This document shows, one piece after another, positions 9,892-18,998 of a stretch of DNA of 64,000 nucleotides. Where the stretch lies: positions 43,906 through 107,905 of the forward strand of contig CASEFL010000005.1 in the NCBI GenBank assembly GCA_949287245.1. The letters run 5' to 3'. Both the position numbers and the translations under genes were made by a program. How positions within the stretch are numbered: the stretch's first letter is position 1; each line of letters begins with the position of its first letter. Source of the DNA: an uncultured Bacillota bacterium. Lineage in GTDB: Bacteria; Bacillota_I; Bacilli_A; RFN20; CAG-826. The notes below the pieces were generated by a model that had not been told where the DNA came from, did no database searches, and saw only the letters and a list, made by a program, of their open reading frames with translations.

Positions 9892-10890
9892 ATGCGAAAT
9901 ACGAAAGATCGAGTGACGATATATCAAGTTGCACAAAAAGCTCATGTTTCTTTAGCAACCGTAAGCCGTGTTATTAATAAAAAAGGAAATGTTACGGAAG
10001 AAACAAGAGAACGGGTCGAGAATGCAATTAAGGATTTAGGTTATAAGCCGAGCGGTTTGGCTCAAGCCTTAGCAACAAATAAAACAACCAATATTGGTTT
10101 GATTATTCCTAGTGCGAATTATGTTTATATCTCGAATATCCTAAATGGCATTACGGAAGTAACAAAAGAAAAAGGATTTACCTTAACGGTTTTTACTACT
10201 TCTCATAGTCGTGAGGAAGCTTTACAAACTTTAGAAAAAGTCATTGTTACGCATGTGGATGGTGCGATAGTTTTTGATGATGAACTTTCAGAAGAAGATG
10301 TTATCAATTTAAATTCTTATAGTGTGCCTACAATTGTTATTAATAAGAATTTGCAAGGAGAAAAGACTGCTTCCATTTCTTTATCCTATGGGCGTTTGCT
10401 TGCTAGTTTAATTGAAGAACATTATCAACGGAATGACCGCCCAATGACCTTCCTTCATGTGCATGATGGTGGGCGTTTATTAGCGCACTGCGAACATATT
10501 TTCTGTGAAACACATGCTCGTTTGAATCGTCCTTATCAAATTGTAAATGTTGACGATTCTTATAAACGAACTTATTACGATTTCTTAGAGCGTTTTAAAG
10601 AAACAAAAGATGGCTATTTCATTGCGTATCGTGATTCTATTGCCGCGGCGGTAGAAAACGCCGCCACCGATAGTGGACTTGAAGTTCCTAATTCTGTTGA
10701 AGTCCTTTCTTTAGTAGGAACAAAATATGCAAATATTGTTCGTCCCATGCTTACTTCTTTTGAAATTGACTTACAAGAAGTAGGAAGACGTGCAATGTAT
10801 ATGTTAATTGATCTTATTAACGAAACTTTATACGACAAGAGTTACAGTTTTGAGGCGCGATTAATTACCAGAGATTCGACCTTACATTAA
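9892..10890 (+). CDS. ccpA: LacI-family regulator, CcpA-like
   Basis: The 332-residue protein has an N-terminal LacI HTH (VTIYQVAQKAHVSLATVSRVINKKG) with hinge helix GLAQALATNKT and a periplasmic-binding-protein-like effector domain (NIGLIIPSANYVYISNILNGI). The hinge and N-terminus are closest in style to CcpA, the carbon catabolite regulator of low-GC Gram-positives, and a perfect cre lies upstream. Effector or HPr contacts are not verified, so a sugar-specific LacI paralogue is possible. A TTG at 9865 is in frame, but GAAAGGGG before ATG 9892 decides the start. Confidence 0.75.
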   Translation: MRNTKDRVTIYQVAQKAHVSLATVSRVINKKGNVTEETRERVENAIKDLGYKPSGLAQALATNKTTNIGLIIPSANYVYISNILNGITEVTKEKGFTLTVFTTSHSREEALQTLEKVIVTHVDGAIVFDDELSEEDVINLNSYSVPTIVINKNLQGEKTASISLSYGRLLASLIEEHYQRNDRPMTFLHVHDGGRLLAHCEHIFCETHARLNRPYQIVNVDDSYKRTYYDFLERFKETKDGYFIAYRDSIAAAVENAATDSGLEVPNSVEVLSLVGTKYANIVRPMLTSFEIDLQEVGRRAMYMLIDLINETLYDKSYSFEARLITRDSTLH

Positions 10891-10898
10891 AAGGGGCA

Positions 10899-10921
10899 GG
10901 AGGGGGAACCCTCCTTTTTTT
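10899..10921 (+). terminator. Terminator after the ccpA-like gene
   Basis: GGAGGG pairs with CCCTCC around a short GGAA loop and is followed by seven T residues. Confidence 0.85.
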
Positions 10922-10947
10922 GAAACAAAAATGCATGTCATTTCGTC
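10921..10947 (+). promoter_or_regulatory. ECF-sigma-type promoter (TGAAAC-N17-CGTC)
   Basis: TGAAAC at 10921-10926 and CGTC at 10944-10947 are separated by exactly 17 bases. The same arrangement stands before the ECF sigma gene at 34752. The downstream ATG (10956) is only eight bases after CGTC, so the transcript could be nearly leaderless. Confidence 0.5.
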
Positions 10948-10955
10948 TAATAAGT

Positions 10956-12143
10956 ATGAGAAAAAAGAGTCTAATTTTTGGTTTTGAACATTTCTTGGTC
11001 GATTATTTATCTTTATTTCCTTTTGTCTTTTTAGGAAAAGGAGGAAATTCTCTTCTTTATGAAGATGATGGTTTTGCCTTATTTTCTCTTGCTTCCTATG
11101 TTGTTTTTGCTTTTCTTCTTCAAGGCCCAATTGGGCTTCTTCTTGATGATAAAAAAGGAAAATGGGATAACCTTTTTCTTTCTCTCTCACTCCCTTTCAT
11201 TTTATCAGGAGGAATTTTAGGAATACTTGTTTCTTCTGTTTTGCCTTTCTCTTCCTTCCAGCCTCTTTTTGTTTTCCTTTTTATCCCTCTTTTTGGTCTA
11301 GGGAATGCTTTCTTTCACGTTGCTTCAGGGAAGAAGTTACTGGATAACGGGGCAAAAAGTTGTGATTTAGGAATTTTTATTTCTTTTGGTTCTCTTGCGG
11401 TAGCCTTAACTTCTCCTGATTTTGCTGCATTAAAAAGTTCTAGTTTTTCTCCTTTCTTATTGTTAAGTATTCTTTATGGATTCTCGCTTTTTATCGGGTT
11501 CCTTCTCTTGCCTTATCTTTTAAAAACTTCAGTAAATATCGAAGAAAATAGTTCACATCCTTCTTTTTCTTACTCCTTTATTGAAGGCGCGATTTTCTTA
11601 TTGCTTATTGGTATTTCTGTATTTTTGCGAGGCTTTATTGGAAGTTATCACGCCTCCTCTTCTCCTACTTACGCTTTCTTAATTGTTTCCCTTGCTATTT
11701 TCTTTGGAAAGTTTCTAGGGGGATTTATTGTTGATTATTTAGGAACAGGATTTTTGCTTATCCTTTCTATCCTTTTTACGGTTGTTGGTTATTCTTTAAA
11801 GATGTTCGATAATCCGATACCCATGAACTTCTTTATGGCTTTCTCCATTAATCTCTTTATGGGTTTGACTTTGTCTTTAAGTGGGGAAGTTTCTTTCAAA
11901 AGCAAAGGTTTTGCCTTTGGAATTCTTTCAACATTCCTAGGTTTTGCCTCTTTTGCTGGAAGTTATGTTTCAAGCTTAATTTCATTGCCATATTTAAATT
12001 TAATTTTAAGTGTCCCGAATTTCCTTCTTATATTTTTTGTTTTATTTTTTCTTGGAAGAAAAAAGAAAAAGAAATATAAGGAAATTTTCTTCGGAGGTAG
12101 TTTAATGAATATTAGGAGGAGTATTCATGATGAATCTCTTTGA
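10956..12143 (+). CDS. MFS-like polytopic membrane transporter
   Basis: The 395-residue protein has about eleven to twelve hydrophobic segments arranged as two halves, with a cytoplasmic LLDDKKGK loop like the MFS motif A loop and GLGNAFFHVASGKKLL in the fourth or fifth helix, reminiscent of Fsr-like exporters. The substrate cannot be assigned. An upstream TTG (10920) and ATG (10935) are in frame, but the helix-initial MRKKSLIFGFEHF fits a natural N-terminus. No Shine-Dalgarno is visible. The putative ECF promoter suggests membership of the regulon of the sigma factor at 34752. Confidence 0.6.
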   Translation: MRKKSLIFGFEHFLVDYLSLFPFVFLGKGGNSLLYEDDGFALFSLASYVVFAFLLQGPIGLLLDDKKGKWDNLFLSLSLPFILSGGILGILVSSVLPFSSFQPLFVFLFIPLFGLGNAFFHVASGKKLLDNGAKSCDLGIFISFGSLAVALTSPDFAALKSSSFSPFLLLSILYGFSLFIGFLLLPYLLKTSVNIEENSSHPSFSYSFIEGAIFLLLIGISVFLRGFIGSYHASSSPTYAFLIVSLAIFFGKFLGGFIVDYLGTGFLLILSILFTVVGYSLKMFDNPIPMNFFMAFSINLFMGLTLSLSGEVSFKSKGFAFGILSTFLGFASFAGSYVSSLISLPYLNLILSVPNFLLIFFVLFFLGRKKKKKYKEIFFGGSLMNIRRSIHDESL

Positions 12144-12309
12144 TGTTGCCATTATTGAGCCTTTTTTCTATTTTGGAGGATGGGTTCTTTTGGCGTTAGG
12201 AATTATTTTTGTTGTAGTTTTATTGATTTGTTTCATCGTGAAAGCCGTGCGAAGAAAAAATGAAAAAGAGTTTTCGATTCTCGATGAGCATGAAAACGAT
12301 AAAAAATGA
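12127..12309 (+). CDS. Small single-pass membrane protein
   Basis: This 60-residue protein has one long hydrophobic helix (about residues 15-41) and a charged tail. AGGAGG lies close upstream of ATG 12127, supporting translation. It overlaps the end of the MFS-like gene and the start of the next gene, so it belongs to that operon. I do not recognise a family. Confidence 0.55.
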   Translation: MMNLFDVAIIEPFFYFGGWVLLALGIIFVVVLLICFIVKAVRRKNEKEFSILDEHENDKK

Positions 12310-12674
12310 GTTCACCTCTTTCTTCCCTTCTCTTTCTTCTTTTCGCTTTATTTCTCACGCTTATTTTTGAAATTCCCTATCTTGCGATTTGGGGAAAAGC
12401 GTTTTGTAACAAGAATTTTTTAAAGACAGCCATATTCGTCAATGTCATATCGAATTTGACTTTAAACCTCCTTTTAAAAGGATTTGCCTCTCTTCTTTCT
12501 CCTCTTACTTACTTTCTTCTTTTTGTGGGGCTTGAAATTTTTGTTGTTCTTTTTGAATTTTGGATTTACCAAAAAATCATTAAGAATTGCAAAGTTTTTC
12601 TTTTTCTTCTTACGTTAAGTGCGAATCTTTTAAGTTTATTTTTTGGTAGTCTCATTCTTTTCTTTCTTTTTTGA
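12306..12674 (+). CDS. Hypothetical four-helix membrane protein
   Basis: This 122-residue, very hydrophobic protein has about four predicted membrane segments. It starts in an ATGA overlap with the preceding small membrane protein. It sits immediately before the rnf operon, but a 162-base gap with hairpins separates them. The family is not recognised. Confidence 0.55.
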   Translation: MSSPLSSLLFLLFALFLTLIFEIPYLAIWGKAFCNKNFLKTAIFVNVISNLTLNLLLKGFASLLSPLTYFLLFVGLEIFVVLFEFWIYQKIIKNCKVFLFLLTLSANLLSLFFGSLILFFLF

Positions 12675-12836
12675 AAAAATCAGAGGAAATAATGGGAGAA
12701 TGCAAGGTTATTAAGCTTTTGACTTTTTAAATCAGAGATTTTTATCTTATTGATAACCCTAGAAACTATCATTTCTCTCTTGCGCGTAGCGCGCGAAATT
12801 ATTAATCTTTCTTTTAGAAAGTGAAGTTTAAACAGC
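12675..12836 (+). promoter_or_regulatory. rnf operon leader region
   Basis: The gap holds a TTGACT element (about 12719), an imperfect pairing of GGTTATTAAG with CTTATTGATAACC, a GC-rich hairpin GCGCG-TAG-CGCGC at 12782-12794, unusual in this AT-rich DNA, and CTTTC-TTTT-AGAAAG just before rnfC. These look like regulatory structures for the rnf operon, but no family is recognised. Confidence 0.4.
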
Positions 12837-14141
12837 ATGATAGCGAAAGCACGTCACATTGAACTGCCCAATTATCTTCTCTCTCATCAAGAATTAGAGG
12901 TGGCTCCACTTCCAAAGTATGCCTACATTGCAGGGACAAATGGAAGATGCGCTTCTTATTCTTTGACTGTGAAAGAAGGCGATCATGTATGCATTGGAGA
13001 TACTCTTGGTATCCGGAAAGGTCCCTTTTTTGAGCAACCCATTATTGCCACCGTCTCTGGGACTTATCTTGGGATTGAGAATCATCTTCATCATACGGGC
13101 AAAAGTTGCGAGTTCTTGAAAATTGAAAATGATTTCAAGGACGAGTATGGCTCTTCTTGTAAAGAGCGTTCCGAAGAAGAAATTGCTTCTTTAAGTAAAG
13201 AAGATCTTCTCTCCATCATGAAAGACATGGCTTTAGTGGGTCTTGGAGGTTCCTCCTTCCCAAGTTATGTCAAGTTACAAGGCGACCACAAGATCAATAC
13301 GATTGTGATTAATGGCGTGGAATGTGAGCCTTCCTTAGCAAGCGACCATCGTTTGATGCTTGAACATCCTCATGAGATCATTGAGGGAGTCAAGATTTTA
13401 ATGAAGGCCGTTGGGGCAAAAGAAGGCATGATTTGCGCGAAATGGATTTATAAAGATTTAGCTGAATCTTGGAGTAGCGCTTTAGCGGGTCAAGAAGGAA
13501 CGGGGGTTTCTTTCACTCCTGTTTACAATTTCTATCCCCAAGGATGGGAAGTGGCTTGTATTAAAACAGCAACAGGCATTGATATTCCTAGCGGTCATCT
13601 TCCAGCAGAGTTTGGTATTTTAGAGTATAACGTGGCGACAATTTATTCTCTTTACCTTGCAGTGAAGTATCGTCGTCCTTTATTAACCCGTTATGTTCAA
13701 ATCCACGGGAATGGGGTAAAGGAACAAAAATTCTTAGCCGTCCGTATTGGGACTCCTTTTAGCGATTTGCTTCCTTTAGCAAATGGTTATGCTGATTCTC
13801 CTAACAAAAAAAGAATGATTTTAGGTGGCCCAATGATGGGGAACACCGTGAATGGCGATGATATTATTTGTACGCCTACGGTTACCTCTTATCTCATCTT
13901 AGATGAAGAAGCTTGGCACGTGGATCCTTGTGTCCGCTGCGGCTCTTGTATTTATAGTTGTCCCACGCATTTGCTCCCGGCTTTAATTAGCCAGGCGGTA
14001 AAATCTGGCAACAAGGACAAAGTAAAAGCACTTCATCCTGAACGTTGTATCGAATGTGGTCTTTGTGCTTATAGCTGCACAAGCCATATTAATGTGACGG
14101 AATTTGTAAGGAGGGCTAAACGGATAGCAAGATTACCATGA
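12837..14141 (+). CDS. rnfC: Rnf complex subunit RnfC
   Basis: RnfC is the peripheral NADH/flavin and Fe-S subunit of the ferredoxin:NAD+ oxidoreductase that couples electron flow to Na+ or H+ pumping. The 434-residue protein has the N-terminal barrel-like domain, a Rossmann-like NADH/FMN region (GLGGSSFPSYVKL; INGVECEPSLASDHRLM) and, at the C-terminus, two [4Fe-4S] motifs CVRCGSCIYSCP and CIECGLCAYSC. Length is normal. It opens the operon rnfCDGEA-x-B. No clear Shine-Dalgarno precedes the ATG. Confidence 0.95.
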   Translation: MIAKARHIELPNYLLSHQELEVAPLPKYAYIAGTNGRCASYSLTVKEGDHVCIGDTLGIRKGPFFEQPIIATVSGTYLGIENHLHHTGKSCEFLKIENDFKDEYGSSCKERSEEEIASLSKEDLLSIMKDMALVGLGGSSFPSYVKLQGDHKINTIVINGVECEPSLASDHRLMLEHPHEIIEGVKILMKAVGAKEGMICAKWIYKDLAESWSSALAGQEGTGVSFTPVYNFYPQGWEVACIKTATGIDIPSGHLPAEFGILEYNVATIYSLYLAVKYRRPLLTRYVQIHGNGVKEQKFLAVRIGTPFSDLLPLANGYADSPNKKRMILGGPMMGNTVNGDDIICTPTVTSYLILDEEAWHVDPCVRCGSCIYSCPTHLLPALISQAVKSGNKDKVKALHPERCIECGLCAYSCTSHINVTEFVRRAKRIARLP

Positions 14142-15286
14142 GTGAAATGAATCAGGTGCGATTTTTGCAAGAACCAAGTCCGCATGTGCGTCGTCATGAT
14201 AGTGCGACCCGCATGATGCTTGATGTTCTTATTGCCTTACTCCCTCTTCTTCTATTTTCCTTTATTATTTATCGCCTTGACGCGCTAAAAGTATTTGGAA
14301 TTGCTATTCCTACGATGCTTTTAGCCGAATGGGTGTTTGTCATGATTAAAGGAAAAATGCCTTATGACGGCATGAAACACTCTTTTAAAGAGAAGTTTTT
14401 ACACGCCATTAAAACTTACACTCCTTTGAATGCTGTGGCTCCTTTGGTAAGCGCAGTGATTTATGGAATGTGTTTACCTCCAACAACCAGTTGGTATGGT
14501 GTATTTGTTGGGGCACTTGTGGGCATTGTTCTTGCAAAACTTGTCTTTGGCGGTACAGGACATAACATATTTAATCCTGCCGCTGTAGGGATGATTGCTG
14601 CTCGGTTATCTTTTGGCAGCAGCATGAGTTATCCGGAAATTACGTGGACAAATGGGGGAACAATTATTGAAGAAATCACCACAGGTGGTTCTCTTTTATC
14701 CCAAGTTTCGCAAACAGGATATGGTTCCCTTACAGATATTAGTCTTCTTGATCTTTTCTTAGGAAAGATGCAAGGAGCGATGGGCGAGGTTTGCAAAGTC
14801 CTTATTCTTGTTGGTTTGCTTTATCTTCTTCTCCGTCAAACCATTGATTGGCGGATTACCTTTACTTATATTGGTGCCTTTACTGCTTTAGTTGCCATTG
14901 TTGGCATTTGTATTGGAGCAGGAAACTTCTACAAAGATTTTGATATTTGGCACTTTATTGGTTTTGAATTCTTAACAGGAGGAATGCTTTTTGGGGCTGT
15001 GTTTATGTTGACAGATCCTGTCACCTCTCCGATTACAAAACCCGGCCGTTATCTTTATGCTTTAATTGCTGCTTCTCTTACTGTGATTATTCGTTTCTTG
15101 GCAAGTGCGCCTGAAGGAGTTGGATATTCCATCCTTTTATCAAATCTCCTTGTCCCAGTTATTGATTATCCAAAATGGGCAAGTGCGCGTTGGACTTGGA
15201 AAAAAGCGCTTATTGTAGTTGTAATTATTTTTGTTGATATTTTGATCCTTTGCTTAGGGGTCTTCTTTGGAGGAAAAATCAAATGA
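14138..15286 (+). CDS. rnfD: Rnf complex subunit RnfD with serine at the FMN position
   Basis: This 382-residue integral membrane subunit has about nine to ten helices, including FGGTGHNIFNPAAVG and MLTDPVTSPITKPGR typical of RnfD/NqrB. In known RnfD a threonine in an SGATP-like motif carries covalent FMN. Here the equivalent segment reads EITTGGSLL, placing Ser185 where Thr is usual. The start overlaps the rnfC stop (ATGA). The protein presents its FMN on the outer membrane face, next to RnfG. Confidence 0.93.
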   Translation: MSEMNQVRFLQEPSPHVRRHDSATRMMLDVLIALLPLLLFSFIIYRLDALKVFGIAIPTMLLAEWVFVMIKGKMPYDGMKHSFKEKFLHAIKTYTPLNAVAPLVSAVIYGMCLPPTTSWYGVFVGALVGIVLAKLVFGGTGHNIFNPAAVGMIAARLSFGSSMSYPEITWTNGGTIIEEITTGGSLLSQVSQTGYGSLTDISLLDLFLGKMQGAMGEVCKVLILVGLLYLLLRQTIDWRITFTYIGAFTALVAIVGICIGAGNFYKDFDIWHFIGFEFLTGGMLFGAVFMLTDPVTSPITKPGRYLYALIAASLTVIIRFLASAPEGVGYSILLSNLLVPVIDYPKWASARWTWKKALIVVVIIFVDILILCLGVFFGGKIK

Positions 15287-18264
15287 AAATCAAACTTGAT
15301 GCTCGACATGTTTTATCCGTCGTTGGCGTTCTTGCCTTAATTGGTGGGGGTGCTGGTGCTTTAGTAGGAACTGTTAATTACTTTACCGATCCCATTATCA
15401 GTGAAAATAACGACCGTAAAGAATTAGAAGCTTATTACGATTGTTTTCCAGATGCTGCTTCGATTGGGGAAGAAGTTGCTGTTAGTGGGGCAAAGTACGT
15501 TAAGGCTTATCGCGCGGCTTTGGATGCAAGCAATAAGGAAATTGGTCGTGCTTATATCGTTAATGGAAAATCAAGCTACAATGCTGACATTAATTTAATT
15601 GTTGGGGTGAATGATTCTGGTTTAGTCCACATTTCTCTTGTGAATTATGGTCCAGATAATACTGGTGGTTCAGCAACCGTTATTCCTGCTTGGATTGACT
15701 CTATTAATGAAGATACAAGTAATTTAGAAAACGGGGTTACAACCGGTGGTACGGCGACGGCAAATACGATTCGTGAGATGGTCGCAGAAGCTATTTCCCT
15801 ATACGAAGGGGCAGAACCTGGTCCAGGACCAGTGGATCCTTCTTTAGAAAAGTACATCAATCTTTTTGAAGGAGCTGCTTCTGTTGAGGATGAAGTTAGT
15901 GTTTCTGGAACCTATGTGAAGTCTTATCGTGAGGTTAAGGATGCCTCAGGAAATGTGTTAGGAAGAGCATATCTTGTTTCAGGTGAAAATAGTTTTACCG
16001 CCACAATTGAATTCTTAGTCGGAATTACCGCTGAAGGCGAAATTTCTGGTTTATATTTGGAAAAATATGAAGGAAATATTGGCGGAACTCAAGCAACGAT
16101 TGAAAATTGGTTTGACTCGGTAAATAGCAATCCCTCCAATTTTGAAACAGGGCCTTCTGCAAGTGCGACTTATACCACAATTAAAGATGCGGTTAATGAA
16201 GCAAGAGAACATTATGGAAATGCTCCAGTTACTTCCGATGAGGAGAAATATCTTGCCTTATTTGATGGCGCAGCATCTGTTGGTGAAGAGGTTGCTGCTT
16301 CTGGAACTTATATTACTTCTTATCGCGAGGTGAAAGATGCAAGTGGCAATCTTTTAGGAAGAGCTTATCGCGGAGAGGGGTATAACAGTTATGATGTTCA
16401 TATTGAAATTCTTGTTGGATTAACTCCTGAATTCTCGGTTAGTGGGTTAAGTCTTGAAGACCATTCTGGTGGTATGCCAATGGGTGAAGAAGGCATTCGC
16501 GACTGGTTTGACGATGTAAACGAAGATCCTTCCAATCTTATTAATACGATGCCAAGTGCAAGTTTCTCTTATGAAACGATTATGAGCATTATCAAAGAAG
16601 CTCAAAAGCACTACGAAGAAGGACCTACCATTAATCTTGATGAATATTACTTATCTTTATTTACAGGCGCTTCAACTTTAGGCGAGGAAGTAGAAGTAGA
16701 AGGGACTTATATTTCTTCTTACCGTGAAGTGAAAGATAGTCATGGCGAGGTACTTGGAGTTGGTTATCTTGCTAATGGGGAAGTGGAAAAGTATAACACT
16801 AATGTTTCCTTAATCATTGGTGTGAATGAGAATGGTTTAGCTCGTTTAGCCTTAGTTGATTATGGTTCTAGTGGAAAACCTGGTCCTACAACCGATACGG
16901 TGAACAACTGGATTGATTCTGTCAATGAAGATCCTTCTCATTTAGATGATGTGGACACTGGTGCTTCTTATACCTTGTCTTTAATTAATGACATGATTGA
17001 CGAAGCGGTTTCTCATCATTTAGATGCGGATTATGATGCTTTAGTTTCTAATGTTTCTTCTTGGGGAAGAGTTATTGCTTTAGGCGATACCGACTTTGTT
17101 ACTTCCTATCGTACCGCCTATGATGAGAATCAAGAACGGCTCGCGCGTGTTTATAGGGGAAGTTATACTCAAAATGATGGTTCGACGGTAAGTGTTCTTG
17201 TTGCGCTTGATAAAGATGGAAAGCTTACTGTTGGGAATCTAGAAATGTCTGGTGTGGACTCTGCTTATGAAGAAGGAGTAAAAAACTGGATTAGTAAAAT
17301 TAATGCAGGAACTGTGGATTATCGCGAAGATATTTCTACTTCTGGCGTTGAACTTGCCGCCTATTCTCTTGCCGCTATTCTTGATGAGGCAAAAGAAAGC
17401 GAAACTCTTTTACTAGAAGAAGAAGGAATTATCACTCCTACCGATCCTGATACCCCTGTTTCAGCAAATGGGGAAGTGATGGCGATGTTCCCAGAAGCCA
17501 CTTCTTGGGGCAATCAAGTCACAATTAGTAATGTATGGATGGCCACCGATTACTGGGTTGCCTATGATGAAGAGGAAGCAGAAATCGGCCGTGTTTATAC
17601 CATTCGCTTAACAACAGAAGCAAAAGATACTTTATATATTGCGCTTAACGCCGATGGTACTTTTGAAGAGATGAAGATGATTAAGAACTCTTTATCCTTA
17701 GAAGCCTTAACCGAAGTCGAAAGTTGGATTACGACTTCAAATGCAAGTGACAATATGCCTACTCCAACAGGCGATCCTACAAGCAGTTCTTTAAGTGATG
17801 TTGAAAAAGAAGTTGCAAGTTACACCACAAATGTTGTTTTAGGAATCGAGGATTGCCAAAGAGAATATAACTTAGCAACCGCTGCTACGATGGATGAAGC
17901 CATTAAAGCTGCGGTGAGCAAAAACTTTGGTGAAAATGCACAATATGACCTTCTTGGGAACGGTTCCTTCACCGTAGATGGCTGTCCTGAAATTGACGGA
18001 AACTATTACTCTGTTCGTATTCCAGCAAGCAATCCGATGGGTGGAACACCAACTTACCCAGGAAATGTTTATGTTGCTCATATTGACGAGGCCGATTATC
18101 AAGCAACCTTAATTATCTCGGTTGGCGAATTAACCGATGAGGCTACTGGGGTAACAGCTATTGTTGATGTTTATGGGGAAGAAACAGGAACTCGGAATCA
18201 AGATACGATTGATCGCATTACTGCGGCGTTAATTGAACTGAATAGCGGAAGTGATGCCGCTTAA
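15283..18264 (+). CDS. rnfG: Giant RnfG with six repeated FMN-binding-type domains
   Basis: RnfG is normally about 200 residues: one membrane anchor and one extracytoplasmic domain carrying covalent FMN. This one has 993 residues. After an N-terminal membrane helix (10-30) come six units at about 48-176, 187-312, 319-446, 452-580, 581-705 and 728-860, then a unique C-terminal domain (865-993). Units share SYREVKDASGNxLGRAY and WxDSVNEDPSNL-like patterns. Acceptor positions read TGGT157, PSAS294, PSAS427 and TGAS562; unit 5 has Glu690 and unit 6 is unclear. GGAGGA precedes ATG 15283, inside the rnfD stop; an upstream TTG at 15250 is rejected. Position between rnfD and rnfE fixes identity. Confidence 0.9.
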   Translation: MKIKLDARHVLSVVGVLALIGGGAGALVGTVNYFTDPIISENNDRKELEAYYDCFPDAASIGEEVAVSGAKYVKAYRAALDASNKEIGRAYIVNGKSSYNADINLIVGVNDSGLVHISLVNYGPDNTGGSATVIPAWIDSINEDTSNLENGVTTGGTATANTIREMVAEAISLYEGAEPGPGPVDPSLEKYINLFEGAASVEDEVSVSGTYVKSYREVKDASGNVLGRAYLVSGENSFTATIEFLVGITAEGEISGLYLEKYEGNIGGTQATIENWFDSVNSNPSNFETGPSASATYTTIKDAVNEAREHYGNAPVTSDEEKYLALFDGAASVGEEVAASGTYITSYREVKDASGNLLGRAYRGEGYNSYDVHIEILVGLTPEFSVSGLSLEDHSGGMPMGEEGIRDWFDDVNEDPSNLINTMPSASFSYETIMSIIKEAQKHYEEGPTINLDEYYLSLFTGASTLGEEVEVEGTYISSYREVKDSHGEVLGVGYLANGEVEKYNTNVSLIIGVNENGLARLALVDYGSSGKPGPTTDTVNNWIDSVNEDPSHLDDVDTGASYTLSLINDMIDEAVSHHLDADYDALVSNVSSWGRVIALGDTDFVTSYRTAYDENQERLARVYRGSYTQNDGSTVSVLVALDKDGKLTVGNLEMSGVDSAYEEGVKNWISKINAGTVDYREDISTSGVELAAYSLAAILDEAKESETLLLEEEGIITPTDPDTPVSANGEVMAMFPEATSWGNQVTISNVWMATDYWVAYDEEEAEIGRVYTIRLTTEAKDTLYIALNADGTFEEMKMIKNSLSLEALTEVESWITTSNASDNMPTPTGDPTSSSLSDVEKEVASYTTNVVLGIEDCQREYNLATAATMDEAIKAAVSKNFGENAQYDLLGNGSFTVDGCPEIDGNYYSVRIPASNPMGGTPTYPGNVYVAHIDEADYQATLIISVGELTDEATGVTAIVDVYGEETGTRNQDTIDRITAALIELNSGSDAA

Positions 18265-18273
18265 GGAGGGAGT

Positions 18274-18996
18274 ATGGCGGAAGCAACTCTAAACTTAAAA
18301 GGAGAAAGAAAGGAAGCCTTCCTTTCCGGAATTTGGAAGGCGAATCCTTTATTTGTCTCCTTACTTGGAATGTGTCCTGCACTTGCCGTAACAACAAATT
18401 TTGAATCGGCTATTGGCATGGGTATTCTCTTTACTTTTGTTCTTCTTGGTTCCAATGTCTTTGTTTCTCTTTTACGGAAGATTATTCCTGAAGAAGTAAC
18501 AACTCCCTGTTACATTGTCATCATCGCTACTTTTGTTACGATTGTGAAAATGCTTTGCGAAGCATTCCTCCCGGAACTATATACTTCTTTAGGCGTTTTC
18601 CTTTCTTTGCTTGTCGTGAACTGCATTGTTTTAGGAAGAAGCGAAGCTTATGCTTCTAAAAATACGGTCTTAAATAGCACTTTAGACGCTTTAGGAAATG
18701 GAATTGGATTTACTTGGGCGATTTGTGCAATTGCCTTAGTAAGAGAAATTTTAGGAACAGGAATGATTACTTTTGGAAAAGTGTTTACTTTTATTCCTGA
18801 ATATTCTCTCCCTATTTTAAAAGTGGAAGGTGTCTATGATCTTTCGATTGAATTCTTCCAACGTTCTCTTGGTGGTTTCCTTGTTCTTGGTATTGCTTTA
18901 GCGATTATTGCTGCATCTTCTAACTACAAGAAAAACAAAAAGCGTGTGGATGAAGCATTAGCGAAAAACGCTGCAAGCGTGGAAGGAGGGAATTAA
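18274..18996 (+). CDS. rnfE: Rnf complex subunit RnfE
   Basis: This 240-residue integral membrane protein has six helices and is homologous to NqrD. Together with RnfA it forms the membrane core that holds an intramembrane [2Fe-2S] cluster through cysteines in half-helix motifs: LLGMCPALAVTTNFESAIGMG and LVVNCIVLGRSEAYAS are both intact. AAGGAGGG precedes the ATG. Confidence 0.95.
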   Translation: MAEATLNLKGERKEAFLSGIWKANPLFVSLLGMCPALAVTTNFESAIGMGILFTFVLLGSNVFVSLLRKIIPEEVTTPCYIVIIATFVTIVKMLCEAFLPELYTSLGVFLSLLVVNCIVLGRSEAYASKNTVLNSTLDALGNGIGFTWAICAIALVREILGTGMITFGKVFTFIPEYSLPILKVEGVYDLSIEFFQRSLGGFLVLGIALAIIAASSNYKKNKKRVDEALAKNAASVEGGN

Positions 18997-18998
18997 CA

